64,000 nucleotides of DNA, from contig NZ_JAPMUA010000001.1 of assembly GCF_029603155.1 (NCBI RefSeq), forward strand, positions 558,001 to 622,000, given 5' to 3'. The translations under genes were made by a program, and so were the position numbers. This DNA comes from Galbibacter pacificus (GTDB lineage Bacteria > Bacteroidota > Bacteroidia > Flavobacteriales > Flavobacteriaceae). Positions 62,353 through 64,000 of the stretch are shown here, in pieces. The stretch's first letter is position 1. Each line of letters starts with the position of its first letter. The notes beneath the pieces were generated by a model. That model was not told where the DNA came from. It did not search any database and saw only the letters and a list, made by a program, of their open reading frames with translations.

Positions 62353-63198
62353 ATGAATGATTATGAGAAATTGCTCAATGAGTTGGAAAATCAGCTAAAT
62401 CAAATGGAAATCAATGAAAATGACGTATTAATAAGAGCGGAAAAAGGAATTCAGATTACCAAAGGGATTGTAGGGCGGATTAGGCGAATGGTCTTGGAAA
62501 GGGATTTTGTTAATAAAGCGGAAGAAAAAGATTTTTTTCGACGGATTAAACCGCGTGCCGTGAGCAGGTTCATCTGTTATACAAAGTTATATGACCTGGA
62601 GAGTAAACGGCCAATGAGCAGCAGCAAACTTCAAAAGCGTTATTTACAACATGCGATAAAAGAACTACAGTCCTATTTCACTGATAATATCGAATTTTAC
62701 AATTATTACAGAAGGGGAGCGACCATCTTTGACGACGTATTTTTTTTAAGGAATAAATCGAACATCCGCATGGCCCCGGATGCGTTAGGCTCCTTTATGG
62801 ACAGTGAATTCTCTACCAGCCATGATAATGTGGTGGCCATTATTTTAGGCCATGACATGCTAATTGATTATCTAAAAAAAGAAATGAAAAAGATAAGGGC
62901 AACAAACCGCACACAGCTGGCATCCACATCCCTTCCGGACCTAAGGTTGTCCTGGACCGCTTCCAAAGCTGCCTTAACAGAACTTATCTATGCCCTGTAT
63001 TCCAGTGGGGTATTTAATCACGGGAGAAAGGACTTAAAGGGGATTACTGCAGCCTTTGAAAGGTTATTTGATATACGGATGGATACCGTTTATAAAAGTT
63101 ATTCCGATATAAAGGCCCGAAAGGGAAACCGGGCCCGTTTTTTACAGGAACTGATCGACCGGTTCAATGACCGCATGGATGCGGATGATGCCCTATAG
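62353..63198 (+). CDS. RteC-domain protein
   Basis: 281 residues. It matches the RteC family over its length: an N-terminal coiled part (YEKLLNELENQLNQMEINEN), a central LQKRYLQHAIKELQSYFTDNIEFYNYYR, and the conserved C-terminal block LRLSWTASKAALTELIYALYSSGVFNHG, which holds a winged-helix-like DNA-binding fold in RteC of CTnDOT. In Bacteroides RteC activates excision genes of conjugative transposons, but in Flavobacteriia RteC-domain genes often occur without such elements. No integrase, relaxase or conjugation gene is in the window. It is convergent with the WD40-type gene. Confidence 0.88.
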   Translation: MNDYEKLLNELENQLNQMEINENDVLIRAEKGIQITKGIVGRIRRMVLERDFVNKAEEKDFFRRIKPRAVSRFICYTKLYDLESKRPMSSSKLQKRYLQHAIKELQSYFTDNIEFYNYYRRGATIFDDVFFLRNKSNIRMAPDALGSFMDSEFSTSHDNVVAIILGHDMLIDYLKKEMKKIRATNRTQLASTSLPDLRLSWTASKAALTELIYALYSSGVFNHGRKDLKGITAAFERLFDIRMDTVYKSYSDIKARKGNRARFLQELIDRFNDRMDADDAL

Positions 63199-63242
63199 GC
63201 CAGGTGAGGGGACCAGCAACTGTCACAATATCCCCGAGGGCT

Positions 63243-64000
63243 TTATAGGTCCCAAAATTCGATGCCGCCTTTAAGGTCAACGGTTACCAGTTGTGATCGG
63301 TCCTGTGTGATATCCATGGCGCTCGGGGTCGCCCTATGTTTTGAGTATGTTTCTACAATCGCCCCGGACGGCTTGTTCCATTTCCTGATCGATTTGTCCA
63401 GGCCATAGGTATATAGATGACCCTTGGTCATCAAGCCTGTAATCACTTCCAGGTTCAAGGGCACGTTCACCGTGGTATCTTTATCAGCGAGATAAATCGG
63501 CCAGTCGGGGTGTTTTTTTGAATAATATAAACTATCTGATGCGGTATTGTAATATCCGAACTCCTTGCCGTCGATTAATAAAAAATTAGCTTCACTATCG
63601 ACATCGGCCAGCTTCCCTTTTATCGTATGTTGTTTGATTTCGTTTGTTTTATAATTCCATACGAGGATCTTATTCATACGCCCGTCAAAGTAAATATCCC
63701 CGTTATCGGTGATATGTTTTGGACGCATTTGTTTTAATTCAGCCGGCGTGTCCAATTGTTTAAAATCATTTTCTGTATCCCATATATAGTGGTTCCCCTT
63801 AAAATCAAAAGTGGCCAGGATACCGTTTTTTTGATTGTAACAAAGCTGGTATGCCCAGCTTGCTTTCAGTGGTATTTTTTTGATAAGCGCGCCGCTTAAA
63901 GTATTAATAACGACAATACCAAGATGTAATGTAGCGGCATACACTTCATTTTTTTCGGCATTGTAGGCCATGTTGTATATCTCATCATCAATAGCGGCTA
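63243..64000 (-). CDS. WD40-type beta-propeller protein, C-terminal part
   Basis: The minus-strand frame ends with a stop at 63243 and stays open to base 64000, so at least ~251 residues are visible and the N terminus is outside the window. Repeats such as GILATFDFKGNHYIWDTENDF, FDGRMNKILVWNYKTNEIKQH and QLVTVDLKGGIEFWDL are WD40-like blades (each closing on W-D or similar). In Bacteroidota such propellers are often fused to caspase-like, TIR or other N-terminal domains, which cannot be checked here. It is convergent with the RteC gene. Confidence 0.75.
   Translation of the reverse strand, partial: AAIDDEIYNMAYNAEKNEVYAATLHLGIVVINTLSGALIKKIPLKASWAYQLCYNQKNGILATFDFKGNHYIWDTENDFKQLDTPAELKQMRPKHITDNGDIYFDGRMNKILVWNYKTNEIKQHTIKGKLADVDSEANFLLIDGKEFGYYNTASDSLYYSKKHPDWPIYLADKDTTVNVPLNLEVITGLMTKGHLYTYGLDKSIRKWNKPSGAIVETYSKHRATPSAMDITQDRSQLVTVDLKGGIEFWDL

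Noticed and set aside
62353..63198. RteC-domain gene as evidence of a conjugative transposon
   Set aside because: No integrase, relaxase, mobilisation or transfer gene and no attachment-site repeat is present in the window.

Overview
The window reads as a chromosomal segment of a member of the Bacteroidota, most likely a Flavobacteriaceae species that degrades polysaccharides. The evidence is three SusC/RagA or siderophore-type TonB receptors, two SusD lipoproteins, lipoproteins with an acidic surface-export signal after the lipobox cysteine (CSSDDD, CSDDY), an RteC-domain protein, DUF6520 and DUF4374 proteins, and promoters of the Bacteroidota type (-7 element TAnnTTTG). I saw no rRNA, tRNA, CRISPR array or intact insertion sequence.

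Layout. 0-4.6 kb: a RidA-like lipoprotein (cut by the window edge), an AraC regulator, a divergent alpha/beta hydrolase, a retropepsin-like protease and a small orphan. 4.6-23 kb: an L-rhamnose system. A minus-strand catabolic operon (aldolase-dehydrogenase fusion, isomerase, kinase, L-lactate dehydrogenase, NCS1-type permease) is divergent from a GntR-type regulator. After the regulator come an orphan barrel lipoprotein and a SusC-SusD-GH78 rhamnosidase operon. Together they would import rhamnosylated glycans, release rhamnose and take it through rhamnulose-1-phosphate to DHAP and pyruvate. 23.1-31.2 kb: a GH43 remnant, a multidomain GH31 and a GH2 beta-galactosidase, flanked by two copies of the 3' end of a sulfur-transport gene; this looks like the scar of a tandem duplication. 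31-35.2 kb: a persulfide/thiosulfate module (Crp/Fnr regulator, TauE, CstB-like dioxygenase-rhodanese, YeeE pair). 35.3-37.1 kb: an NmrA-like oxidoreductase and an AraC regulator. 37.4-47.4 kb: an iron/siderophore locus (PchR-like AraC, methyltransferase-like protein, ferredoxin-NADP reductase-like flavoprotein, DUF3649-like and PepSY membrane proteins, TonB receptor, two DUF4374 surface lipoproteins), resembling the XusABC xenosiderophore system. 47.6-48.5 kb: a thioredoxin-reductase-like enzyme. 48.8-57.8 kb: an XRE-like regulator, a structured untranslated region, then SusC-SusD and an M16 metallopeptidase. 57.9-64 kb: DUF6520 and MauE-like proteins, a TPR histidine kinase with its response regulator, a 52-residue lipoprotein, RteC, and the start of a WD40-type protein.

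The strongest result of the hunt is regulatory. Three loci each carry their own repeated operator at a fixed distance from a TAnnTTTG-like -7 element. These are an 18-mer with AGGATA direct repeats at both rhamnose promoters (20 bp gap), GTAAC-N4-GTTAC at three sulfur promoters (21 bp gap), and a 33-bp AraC-type box at three iron-locus promoters (22 bp gap) followed by Fur-like dyads. Each set can be assigned by proximity to the regulator encoded in the same locus. All coordinates, alignments and spacings were read by eye; no search was run.
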